A stretch of 64,000 bases of DNA, taken from assembly GCF_012933445.1 (NCBI RefSeq), contig NZ_JABBNC010000023.1, forward strand, positions 92,049-156,048, in the 5' to 3' direction. A program made the position numbers and the translations under genes. Shown here piece after piece: positions 15,184 to 22,333 of the stretch. The first letter of the stretch is position 1. Each line of letters opens with the position of its first letter. Source of the DNA: Actinoplanes sp. TBRC 11911. Lineage in GTDB: Bacteria > Actinomycetota > Actinomycetes > Mycobacteriales > Micromonosporaceae. The notes below the pieces were generated by a model. That model was given only the letters and a program-made list of their open reading frames with translations. It ran no database searches and was not told where the DNA came from.

Positions 15184-16266
15184 CTACTGTGGGCGGGCTG
15201 TGAGTCGCGAGTGCGCCGCCCGCGCCAGCCTCTCCAGCACCTCGACCGTGGTGTCCCAGCCCATGCAGGCGTCGGTCACCGACTGACCGTAGGTGAGCTC
15301 GCCGCCGAGGTTCTGCCGCCCGGGCACCAGGAAGCTCTCCAGCATCACCCCGACGATGCCGTTCTGCCCGGCCTCGATCTGGCCGGACACGTCGTCGGCC
15401 ACGCTCGGCTGACGGGTGTGATCCTTGCCGCTGTTGCCGTGCGAGCAGTCGATCACGACGCGCTCCGGCAGCTCGGCCTTGCGCAGCAGCTGCAGCGCGC
15501 CCTCGACGTCAGCGGCGCTGTAGTTCGGCCGGCCGTCGCCGCCGCGCAGCACCAGGTGGGTGTCCGGGTTGCCGTTGGTGCTCAGGACCGCCGGGGTGCC
15601 CCCGAAGTCGATGCCGGGGAAGACGTGCGACGCGGCCGCCGCCCGGATGGCGTCGATGGCGGTGGCGATGCTGCCGTCCGGGCGGTTCTTCATGCCGATC
15701 GGCATGGACAGGCCGGAGGCCAGCTGCCGGTGGACCTGCGATTCGACGGTACGGGCGCCGATCGCACCCCAGGACACGGTGTCGGCGATGTACTGCGGCG
15801 TGATCGGGTCGAGGAACTCGACGGCGGTCGGCAGTCCTCGTCCGACGATCTCCAGGAGCAGCTTGCGGGCGATCCGCAGGCCGGTCCCGACATCGCCGGA
15901 GCCGTCCAGCCCCGGGTCGTTGATCAAGCCTTTCCAGCCGACGGTGGAACGCGGCTTCTCGAAGTAGACGCGCATCACCACGAGCAGGTCCTCCTGCAGG
16001 CGGGCGGCCTGTTCGGCGAGCAGGCCGGCGTATTCGCCGGCGGCCACCGGATCGTGCACCGAACACGGACCGACGACCACCATCAGTCGTCGGTCGCGGC
16101 CGGCGACCACTTCTTCGACCTCTCGCCGCCCGGCCAGGACCGTGTCCTGAAGCTCGGCGGTCAGGGGCAGCTCGTGGTGCAGCAGGGCGGGGCTCATCAG
16201 CGGGACGATGCGGTCAATGCGTTGGTCACGCACGCGCTGGACCTCGGGGACGATCACGGTCTTCAT
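15184..16266 (-). CDS. aroG: 3-deoxy-7-phosphoheptulonate (DAHP) synthase, class I
   Basis: 360-residue enzyme that condenses phosphoenolpyruvate and erythrose-4-phosphate in the first step of aromatic amino-acid synthesis. Class I (AroF/G/H) signatures: VVVGPCSVHDP (residues 64-74), MRVYFEKPRSTVGWKGLINDP, LPTAVEFLDPITPQY, GMKNRPDGS and VIDCSHGNSGKDH with the metal ligands. Cytoplasmic. Start: the ATG at 16266 is immediately preceded by AGAGGAG, which is too close; the GTG nine bases on (16257) would be at the ideal distance, so the protein may begin there. The gene lies behind a 16290-16412 structured leader with a terminator, implying attenuation control. Confidence 0.95.
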   Translation of the reverse strand: MKTVIVPEVQRVRDQRIDRIVPLMSPALLHHELPLTAELQDTVLAGRREVEEVVAGRDRRLMVVVGPCSVHDPVAAGEYAGLLAEQAARLQEDLLVVMRVYFEKPRSTVGWKGLINDPGLDGSGDVGTGLRIARKLLLEIVGRGLPTAVEFLDPITPQYIADTVSWGAIGARTVESQVHRQLASGLSMPIGMKNRPDGSIATAIDAIRAAAASHVFPGIDFGGTPAVLSTNGNPDTHLVLRGGDGRPNYSAADVEGALQLLRKAELPERVVIDCSHGNSGKDHTRQPSVADDVSGQIEAGQNGIVGVMLESFLVPGRQNLGGELTYGQSVTDACMGWDTTVEVLERLARAAHSRLTARPQ

Positions 16267-16289
16267 CTCCTCTGCCGGCGCCCACCAAG

Positions 16290-16412
16290 AGAGCCGGCTT
16301 TTGCTCTAGGCAAAAATAAAAGGCAGCGACACTGTCGCTACCTCTACCGGCTCTGTGTGGTGTCTCAGGTCACGTGGTTACGCCCGAGGCACCGGCTGCA
16401 GAGCCGGCCTCG
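16290..16412 (-). promoter_or_regulatory. Attenuator-like structured leader before DAHP synthase
   Basis: RNA order: hairpin A (16412-16385, CGAGGCCGGCT...AGCCGGTGCCTCG), then CAGAGCCGG (16355-16347), then an intrinsic terminator at 16342-16311 (9-bp stem GGTAGCGAC/GTCGCTGCC plus TTTTATTTTTG), then CCGGCTCT (16297-16290) just before the ribosome binding site. CAGAGCCGG can pair with CCGGCTCTG inside hairpin A or with the CCGGCTCT after the terminator, so alternative folds exist. Only 45 bp separate the U-tract from the start codon, too short for a separate promoter, so the terminator must lie in the aroG transcript. Confidence 0.6.
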
Positions 16413-16430
16413 TAAAGCGCCAATAACCAC
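16365..16430 (-). CDS. Possible leader peptide in the DAHP synthase leader
   Basis: GTG at 16430 opens a 21-codon frame (VIGALRGRLCSRCLGRNHVT after the start) that ends at TGA 16365, just before the CAGAGCCGG switching strand, and spans hairpin A. Position fits a leader peptide whose translation would control folding. Against it: no Shine-Dalgarno and no run of Phe, Tyr or Trp codons, which would be expected for aromatic attenuation. Speculative. Confidence 0.25.
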   Translation of the reverse strand: MVIGALRGRLCSRCLGRNHVT

Positions 16431-16456
16431 GTAACACGTGGGGGAGCATAGCGCGG

Positions 16457-17971
16457 TCATGCGGCCGGCGTGATCGCGGGTGTGGCCGCCAGCGGGAGCA
16501 GCACGGTGAAGACGGTCCGGCCCGGGACGCTCTCCACGGAGACGCCGCCGCCGTGCGCCACGACCACGGCCGACACGATGGAGAGGCCGAGCCCGGTGCT
16601 CCCGGCCGCGCGCGAGCGTGAGCTGTCGCCGCGGGCGAACCGCTCGAAGATGTGCGGCTGCAGCTCCGCGGGGATGCCCGGGCCCTCGTCGGTGACGCGC
16701 AACACGGCCGCCTCGGGCGTCGCGCTCACCGAGACCGTCACCGAGGTGCCGTCCGGCGTGTGCGTACGGGCGTTGGCGAGCAGATTGGCGAGCACCTGAT
16801 GCAGCCGGGCGCCGTCGCCGTCGACCGTGACCGGCTCGTCGGGCACGTCCAGGTGCCACTGATGGCGGGGTCCGGCCGCGTGCGCGTCGCTCACCGCGTC
16901 GACCACCAGCATCGTCAGGTCCACCGGATCGTGGGCGAGCGGCCGGCCGGCGTCCAGGCGGGCCAGCAGCAGCAGGTCCTCGACGAGCAGGGTCATCCGT
17001 TTCGCCTCGGACTCGACCCGGTTGAGCACGTGCGCGATCTCGTCCGGGACCGGCTGCGGGCTGCGCCGGCTGAGCTCGGCGTAGCCACGGATGGCGGCCA
17101 GCGGGGTGCGCAGTTCGTGGCTGGCGTCCGCGACGAACTGCCGCACCTGCATCTCGCTCGCGTGCCGGGCTTCGAGAGCGTTGCCGACGTGGTCGAGCAG
17201 ACGGTTGAGGGCGGCGCCGACCCGGCCCACCTCGGTGCGCGGGTCGGTGTCCGGCAGCGGCACGCGCTGCGCGAGCTCCACCTCGCCGCGGTCGAGCCGC
17301 AGCTCGGAGACGCGGGTGGCGGTCGCGGCGACCCGGCCCAGCGGGCGCATGGTGCGCCGGACGATGGCCGCGCCGGCCCAGCCCGCGATGATCAGCGTGA
17401 TCAGCAGCGCGGCGCCGATGACGATGCCCGCCCGCATCAGGGTGTCCTGTGTGGACTTCAAGGGCATACCGATGATCCGCAGACCGGTGGTGCCGTCCTG
17501 GGTCTGGAAGGCGACGGCCATCACGCGGTAGTCCCCGTAGCCGTCGATCGTGACGTTGGACTTGGTGCCGTTCGGGGTGACGGCGGTGAGCCTGGCCAGG
17601 TTTCCCGAGTTCAGCTGCACCCAGTCGGCGTACGGCTGGCCGTACGGGTCCTGCTTTCCGACGATCATGCCGCCGTTGACGACGGTGCCGTTGTCGAACA
17701 GCAGCGAGATCGAGTTGATCTCGCCGTACGGGCGGCTCTCCGCGGCGTTGCCGCCCGGCCGGGGTCCCTGCGGCCCGCCGTGGAACGCGCCGGACGCCTG
17801 GTCCAGCTTCGCGTCGACCTGGCCGTACAGGTTCTTGTGCAGGAACAGCTCGGTGGTCCCGCCGACCGCGACGCCGAGCAGGGTCAGCAGCCCCAGCATG
17901 ATCGCGACGATTCGGGCCTGCATGGACCAGCCCGCCGGGCTACGCCAGCGGGCGGGGTGGGGGACGGACAT
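16457..17971 (-). CDS. Sensor histidine kinase (MprB/TrcS type)
   Basis: 504-residue membrane sensor kinase. Order: cytoplasmic N-terminus, helix 1 (about 20-38), extracytoplasmic sensor of about 140 residues, helix 2 (about 181-203), HAMP (about 204-260), HisKA with phosphoacceptor His285 in DASHELRTPLAAIRG, and HATPase with LANLLANARTHTPDG, DEGPGIPAEL and GLGLSIV. Stimulus unknown. Start: the ATG at 17971 begins one base after the response-regulator stop (TGACATG), so translation is coupled; the in-frame ATG at 18007 would overlap the regulator. Pair works with the OmpR-type regulator immediately upstream. Confidence 0.92.
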   Translation of the reverse strand: MSVPHPARWRSPAGWSMQARIVAIMLGLLTLLGVAVGGTTELFLHKNLYGQVDAKLDQASGAFHGGPQGPRPGGNAAESRPYGEINSISLLFDNGTVVNGGMIVGKQDPYGQPYADWVQLNSGNLARLTAVTPNGTKSNVTIDGYGDYRVMAVAFQTQDGTTGLRIIGMPLKSTQDTLMRAGIVIGAALLITLIIAGWAGAAIVRRTMRPLGRVAATATRVSELRLDRGEVELAQRVPLPDTDPRTEVGRVGAALNRLLDHVGNALEARHASEMQVRQFVADASHELRTPLAAIRGYAELSRRSPQPVPDEIAHVLNRVESEAKRMTLLVEDLLLLARLDAGRPLAHDPVDLTMLVVDAVSDAHAAGPRHQWHLDVPDEPVTVDGDGARLHQVLANLLANARTHTPDGTSVTVSVSATPEAAVLRVTDEGPGIPAELQPHIFERFARGDSSRSRAAGSTGLGLSIVSAVVVAHGGGVSVESVPGRTVFTVLLPLAATPAITPAA

Positions 17972-17972
17972 G

Positions 17973-18710
17973 TCAGTCCGCGGGTTTGAGGACATAGCCG
18001 GCACCACGCATGGTGTGAATCATCGGCGCGCGGCCCGCGTCGATCTTCTTACGAAGGTACGAGATGTAGAGCTCGACGACGTTGGCCTGGCCGCCGAAGT
18101 CGTAGTTCCACACCCGGTCCAGGATCTGGCTCTTGCTCAGCACCCGGCGCGGGTTGCGCATCAGATACCGCAGCAGCTCGAACTCGGTAGCGGTCAAGGT
18201 GACCAGGTCGCCGCCGCGGCGCACCTCGTGGCTGTCCTCGTCGAGCGACAGGTCGCCGACGACCAGCTCGGAGTCGGAGCGCATCGGGGCGCGGCCCATC
18301 CGGCGCATCAGCCCGCGCAGCCGGGCCACCACCTCTTCCAGGCTGAACGGCTTGGTCACGTAGTCGTCGCCGCCCGCGGTGAGGCCGGTGATGCGATCCT
18401 CGACCGAGTCCTTGGCGGTCAGGAACAGCACCGGGACCTCGGGGGTCTCGCCGCGCAGCCGGCGCAGCACCTCGAGCCCGTCGATGTCGGGCAGCATCAT
18501 GTCGAGGATGACGGCGTCCGGGCGGAACTCGCGGGCGGTGCGCACCGCGGACTGCCCGTCGGCGGCGCTACGCACCTCCCAGCCCTCGTAGCGCAGGGCC
18601 ATGGACAGCAGCTCGGCCAGCGTCGGCTCGTCGTCGACCACGAGGACCCGGACCGGGGTGCCGTCGGCCCGCCGGAGGTCGGTGCTGGGATCTGCGTTCG
18701 CCATCGTCAT
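17973..18710 (-). CDS. OmpR/PhoB-type response regulator
   Basis: 245-residue DNA-binding response regulator. Receiver domain at about residues 20-135 with acidic pocket DDE (26-28), phosphoacceptor Asp70 in VILDMMLPDIDG, Thr98 and Lys120 in TKPF. Winged-helix effector domain at about 150-243 (LTATEFELLRYLMRNPRRVLSKSQILDRVW, then VVELYISYLRKKID). Highly similar in layout to actinobacterial MprA/TrcR/CseB regulators. Start ATG at 18710 has GTGGGGG just upstream; Met3 is an alternative, and an in-frame start at 18830 adds 40 residues of no homology. Partner of the kinase gene at 17971. Confidence 0.93.
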   Translation of the reverse strand: MTMANADPSTDLRRADGTPVRVLVVDDEPTLAELLSMALRYEGWEVRSAADGQSAVRTAREFRPDAVILDMMLPDIDGLEVLRRLRGETPEVPVLFLTAKDSVEDRITGLTAGGDDYVTKPFSLEEVVARLRGLMRRMGRAPMRSDSELVVGDLSLDEDSHEVRRGGDLVTLTATEFELLRYLMRNPRRVLSKSQILDRVWNYDFGGQANVVELYISYLRKKIDAGRAPMIHTMRGAGYVLKPAD

Positions 18711-18839
18711 GCCCCCACTTTCGCGGGCCACGCTTTGCGTCAGCTTTTCGCTTCCTGTGTACCAGCTGTGTTTGGGGTAGGTCATGCAAACCGGTGTGTC
18801 GAGAGCCTCAAAAGCGGACAAAATCCGCATAATGCTTGC

Positions 18840-19103
18840 GTGTGGATCTCGGAGAGGGTATTGGCGCTCATGGCGCTGGTGACGCTCGGCGCCCTGCTGA
18901 TCGCGGGTGGGGCGATGTTGTTGCTGGCCGCCGGTCGGCGTGAGGTCAGTCGGAGGTCTGCGCCAGAGCCGCGTCCCGGAACTGGCCGGCTCCCTGCTTC
19001 AAGCGCTCGATGTATTGCGGCCGGTTCCAGCTTTCCCAGGTCACCTGACCGATGGCCTGTTCGGTCCCGGATGCCGTCAGCGACACTGTCACCCCCGGAC
19101 TGA
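18840..19103 (+). CDS. Possible small membrane peptide gene
   Basis: A GTG at 18840 with CATAAT six bases upstream (leaderless layout) opens an 87-codon frame whose first 35 residues form a clean single membrane helix (ALMALVTLGALLIAGGAML) followed by a basic AGRREVSRR. The remaining 50 codons overlap the 3' end of the minus-strand exported-protein gene by 158 bp and look like antisense sequence, so either the peptide is real with a read-through tail or this is a chance frame. It fills an otherwise gene-free 235-bp gap between the regulator and the exported-protein gene. Confidence 0.3.
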   Translation: MWISERVLALMALVTLGALLIAGGAMLLLAAGRREVSRRSAPEPRPGTGRLPASSARCIAAGSSFPRSPDRWPVRSRMPSATLSPPD

Positions 19104-20973
19104 CCTTCGTGGTCAGCCTGCCCTTCGCGGGCACGCCCACCCGGTGCGTCGACGGGTCGGCGAATCCGAGCATCGCCCACGGCACCCGCACGTCCACGGT
19201 GTCGTCGTCGCGATGCCAGAGCGCGAGACTGGCACCCGACCGCCAATCGCCGTACTCCAGCCGCCCCGGATTCTGCAGCGCCACCGGCACTTCGATCTTG
19301 CTGGTCGGTATCGTCATCGCGCGGCCCATCAGCAACTCGAACGGCTTCCAGCCCTCCGGCGCCGGCCCTCGTGCCGAGGCCGGGACTCCGACGTCCAGGC
19401 GGACCGGATCCAGCTGATTTCGCAGGTACGCCTGTCCGTCGTGCCCGGCGAGGTTGAGCGCGAAGGCCGCGTCCGGACGACGGTCCGCGCTCCCGGCCAT
19501 CGGCGGCCCGGTCAGCTCCGGCAGCACGTCGAAGCCGATCAGCAAGGTGGTCGGCGGCGAGTCCGCCAGCTTGATCCGCAGGTGCAGGTAGGCGGCGTCG
19601 GTCCGGGCCGTCACCTTCGTCGCCGGCCAGGCCGCGTCGGCGTCGAACAGCTGCCGCCCCGGTGCGTCGTCGTCGGCCGGATCCATCGAGAGCAGCCCGA
19701 AGTACTGCTCGTTGGTCAGCGGGTCGTGCCACATCGAGCGGCGGGTGTCCACCTGATGCCCGACGGTGTTCCAGGTGGACCGGTTCCAGTCGTCCGCCCA
19801 GCCGGCCAGGAAGCCACCGGCCAGGCCCTCCCGTCCGATGATCCGCAGCAGGTCCGCGTCGATCCGCATCGCCGCCTGCTCGGCGAGCCCGCCCTGGTTC
19901 CGGCCGAGCGGCCCGTCGTGCGCCGAGCCGAGCGACGACGGCACCCCGAACTCGGTGATCAGCGTGGGCATGTCACGGTGGTGCCGGCGCAGCGCCGCGA
20001 GATAGCCCGCGTACGGGTCGCCGGTGTTCACCAGGCCGGGCTCGAAGCGCAGGAAGTCGGGGTAGTACGGGTACGCGTGGTAGCTGGCGAACGTCCCGGC
20101 CGGCCACTGCGGTGTGGGCCGCACGTGGTTGGCGTCGAGCTGCAGCAGATCCTCCTGCTCGAGCGGCTCGTCCGGGTGCCGCAGCGGATCCGTGGTAGCC
20201 CAGTTCACGAACGCGATCGGCTGGCTGTACCCGCGTTTCGCCTGCAGCCCGGCCAGCTCGTCCATCCGGGTGGCGAGCCACCGCTCGGTCGGCGATGCAC
20301 CTTCGGTGCTGCGGAAATACTTGCCGTCGGCCGGCTTCGCCGCAGGGATCGTCGTGCGCGGGTCGGGTTCAGAACCGATGATCCAGCCGGCCAGCCACGG
20401 GTTGGCGTCGGTGTCCCAGGCGCCGTGCTCGCCGGCCACCGCCGTCGCGGTGTCCCGTACCGCCCGCTGAAAGGACTGGTCACCGCGCTGCTCAACCCCC
20501 TGCATGAAGTAGAGGGGCTGGTCCGGGTTGGTGCGGTTGTACTCGGCGAGCTGCTGGTAGAACTCGGGCGGGTGAACGCTGTAGATCCGTACTACCCGGA
20601 TGCCGAGCCAGGTCATCGCCGCGAACCACGCCCGGTACTGAGCCGCGGAGATCGGCGACCCGCCGGGCGTACCGGGGGAGAGGTTGACGCCGGGCAGGAA
20701 CGTCCGGTCGCCGGCCGCGGTGTGCAGCTCCAGCGTTTGCCCGTCGGCCGCGGCGAGCACGGACAACCCGTTCGCGGTGACCGGCGCCGGCGACCAGGAC
20801 GTGCCGCGCGGCGGCGACGGGATGTCGCTCATCCCGGCGATCAGGAACGCCGGCGAGTTGACCGCGGGGATCGAGGTGCCGCCGGTGAGCGTGAGGCACA
20901 GGGCGACCAGCAGGGCCGCGCCGAGGGCCGGTCTGAGCCGTCCGAATCGTGGACGGGCCGGCACGAACACCAC
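18946..20973 (-). CDS. Exported TIM-barrel-like protein of unknown function
   Basis: About 675 residues. N-terminal basic stretch and membrane helix (about 16-32, LGAALLVALCLTLTGG) indicate export or anchoring. The middle (about 60-420) reads like a glycoside-hydrolase-type (beta/alpha)8 barrel: VVRIYSVHPPEFYQQLAEYN, WLAGWIIGSEPDP with a possible catalytic Glu, and TLITEFGVPSSLGSAHDG with a second Glu, a pairing seen in GH clan A. The C-terminal 200 residues are beta-rich. I cannot assign a family or substrate. The start is set at GTG 20973 after GGGGGAC; the open frame extends to 21240 but would overlap the divergent TPR gene. A weak terminator GCGGA-TTTTG-TCCGC-TTTT lies at 18811-18828. Confidence 0.75.
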   Translation of the reverse strand: MVFVPARPRFGRLRPALGAALLVALCLTLTGGTSIPAVNSPAFLIAGMSDIPSPPRGTSWSPAPVTANGLSVLAAADGQTLELHTAAGDRTFLPGVNLSPGTPGGSPISAAQYRAWFAAMTWLGIRVVRIYSVHPPEFYQQLAEYNRTNPDQPLYFMQGVEQRGDQSFQRAVRDTATAVAGEHGAWDTDANPWLAGWIIGSEPDPRTTIPAAKPADGKYFRSTEGASPTERWLATRMDELAGLQAKRGYSQPIAFVNWATTDPLRHPDEPLEQEDLLQLDANHVRPTPQWPAGTFASYHAYPYYPDFLRFEPGLVNTGDPYAGYLAALRRHHRDMPTLITEFGVPSSLGSAHDGPLGRNQGGLAEQAAMRIDADLLRIIGREGLAGGFLAGWADDWNRSTWNTVGHQVDTRRSMWHDPLTNEQYFGLLSMDPADDDAPGRQLFDADAAWPATKVTARTDAAYLHLRIKLADSPPTTLLIGFDVLPELTGPPMAGSADRRPDAAFALNLAGHDGQAYLRNQLDPVRLDVGVPASARGPAPEGWKPFELLMGRAMTIPTSKIEVPVALQNPGRLEYGDWRSGASLALWHRDDDTVDVRVPWAMLGFADPSTHRVGVPAKGRLTTKVSPGVTVSLTASGTEQAIGQVTWESWNRPQYIERLKQGAGQFRDAALAQTSD

Positions 20974-21130
20974 ATGACTCGGAATGTCCCCCACGCAGGC
21001 ATTGTGCGCGGAGCAGGTTGCCGTTTGCGGCGATTTGTCGCCAAGCTCGGATCGGCGGAACACTCGCCGTCGGCCCGATGTTGTGCCAGCGTTGGTCTCT
21101 GTCGGCGGCGCGAGCGTGGGGAGCGTGTAA

Positions 21131-21505
21131 GTGGATCTTCTCGAGGAGTACCGCAGGGCAACCTTTTTCTTCGAGTCCGGGGACCCGCTCGGCGCCGCCA
21201 AACTGCTGGAGCCGATCGTGGCGGCCGAGCCCCACAACACCGCCGTTCGTCAGCTGCTCGCCCGGGCATACTTCAACTCGGCCCAGCTCGGCGGCGCGGA
21301 AGCCCAGCTCAGATTCCTGGTCGAGCGTGATCCATCGGATCACTACGCGCATCACGTGCTCGGCCGCACCTTGGAGAGGGGCGGCCGATTCCGTGAGGCG
21401 CTCCCGCACCTGCGGCTGGCCGCCGCCATGAAACAGCAGACCGAGTACACCGAGGCCCTGCAACGGGTCGAGGAGTGGCTCGGCAAGAACTCCGTAGGAT
21501 CGTGA
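21131..21505 (+). CDS. Tetratricopeptide repeat protein
   Basis: 124-residue protein built of about three TPR helical hairpins: LLEEYRRATFFFESGDPLGAAKLLEPIVAAEPHNTAVRQ (3-41), LLARAYFNSAQLGGAEAQLRFLVERDPSDHYAHH and VLGRTLERGGRFREALPHLRLAAAM. No enzymatic motif; a protein-protein adaptor. Starts at GTG 21131 and is followed one base after its stop by the Smr gene, so the two are co-transcribed. The divergent exported-protein gene starts about 160 bp away. Confidence 0.88.
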   Translation: MDLLEEYRRATFFFESGDPLGAAKLLEPIVAAEPHNTAVRQLLARAYFNSAQLGGAEAQLRFLVERDPSDHYAHHVLGRTLERGGRFREALPHLRLAAAMKQQTEYTEALQRVEEWLGKNSVGS

Positions 21506-21506
21506 C

Positions 21507-21791
21507 GTGAAACTCAAGCTCGACCTGCACGACATCTTCAACAAGGGCAGCGACATCGACCGTGCGCTGCGCGGCATCATCGACGAGGCGGTCCAGAAGA
21601 AGGCGACCCTGGTCGAGATCATCCCGGGCAAGGGCAGCGGCGCCCTGAAGAAGAAGGTGCTGCGGTTCCTCGACCAGAAGGAGATCAAGCAGCTCTACCA
21701 CCGGGTTGAGAAGGACGGCGACAACTGGGGCCGGCTGTTCGTGCATTTCCGCTTCAACGAGTCGACCGGGCGCCGCGGCCGGGGCCGCTAG
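21507..21791 (+). CDS. Smr/MutS-family domain protein
   Basis: 94-residue stand-alone Smr domain. Signature LDLHDIF at residues 5-11, corresponding to the conserved LDLH, then VEIIPGKGSGALKKKVLRFL (36-55), corresponding to the HGxGxG..L segment with the His replaced by Pro, and a final VHFRF strand. Smr domains bind or nick nucleic acids; in bacteria some act in ribosome rescue. Specific role unknown. It begins one base after the TPR stop and overlaps the stop of the convergent DHFR-like gene by 4 bp. Confidence 0.82.
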   Translation: MKLKLDLHDIFNKGSDIDRALRGIIDEAVQKKATLVEIIPGKGSGALKKKVLRFLDQKEIKQLYHRVEKDGDNWGRLFVHFRFNESTGRRGRGR

Positions 21792-22318
21792 CGGATCACC
21801 CGGTACCAGAGCTCGGCGGCGCTCGGGTGCTCCTTCTGGGTGAGCGGCTCGAGCCGCACCGGCGACCCGGTGAACAGCCGGGTGCCGTCGCCGAGCAGGA
21901 CCGGCGCGATGAACGTCAGCACCTCGTCGACCAGGCCCGCGGCCAGCGCCTGCCGGGCCACGTCGGCGCCGAGGACGCACACGTACTTGTCGCCGGCCGC
22001 GTCCTTGGCCGCCTCCACCGCGCTGGTCAGGTCGGTGACGAAGGTGGTGTCGGGCGGGATCTCCACCGGCGGCTCGTGGGTGAGCACGAACTGCTGACCG
22101 TGCCATTTCCCGCCGAACGCGCCCTCGGCATCGGTGCCTTGGTTCGGGTCGTCGCCGAAATACGTCCGGCGCCCGACCAGCAGCGCGCCGGTGCGCGTCG
22201 CCAGGTCCCGCGCGGTCGGGTTGCGCCCGGAGTACGGGGCCATCCACGACATGTCGCCGCCCGGGCCGGAAATGTAGCCGTCCAGGGACATAGTCGCCGA
22301 GTAGAGCACCTTTGCCAT
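21788..22318 (-). CDS. Dihydrofolate-reductase-fold (RibD C-terminal-like) reductase
   Basis: 176-residue protein of the DHFR/RibD-C family: KVLYSATMSLDGYISGPGGDMSW at the N-terminus, LVGRRTYFGDD (about 48-58), VTDLTSAVEAAKDAAGDKYVCVLGADVARQAL (NADPH-binding GAD/GG loop) and LVDEVLTFIAPVLLGDGTRLF. Such stand-alone proteins are NADPH-dependent reductases of unassigned substrate, commonly found in actinobacteria. Start ATG at 22318 (MAKVLYSA) preferred to 22327. The 3' end overlaps the Smr gene by 4 bp. Confidence 0.87.
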   Translation of the reverse strand: MAKVLYSATMSLDGYISGPGGDMSWMAPYSGRNPTARDLATRTGALLVGRRTYFGDDPNQGTDAEGAFGGKWHGQQFVLTHEPPVEIPPDTTFVTDLTSAVEAAKDAAGDKYVCVLGADVARQALAAGLVDEVLTFIAPVLLGDGTRLFTGSPVRLEPLTQKEHPSAAELWYRVIR

Positions 22319-22333
22319 GCGCCCCATCCTCGC

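Noticed and set aside
16365..16430. Aromatic-amino-acid leader peptide
   Set aside because: No Trp, Phe or Tyr codons occur, so I list it only as a weak possibility and do not claim classical attenuation.
20974..21240. N-terminal extension of the exported TIM-barrel-like protein
   Set aside because: It would overlap the divergent TPR gene and put the export signal in the middle of the protein.
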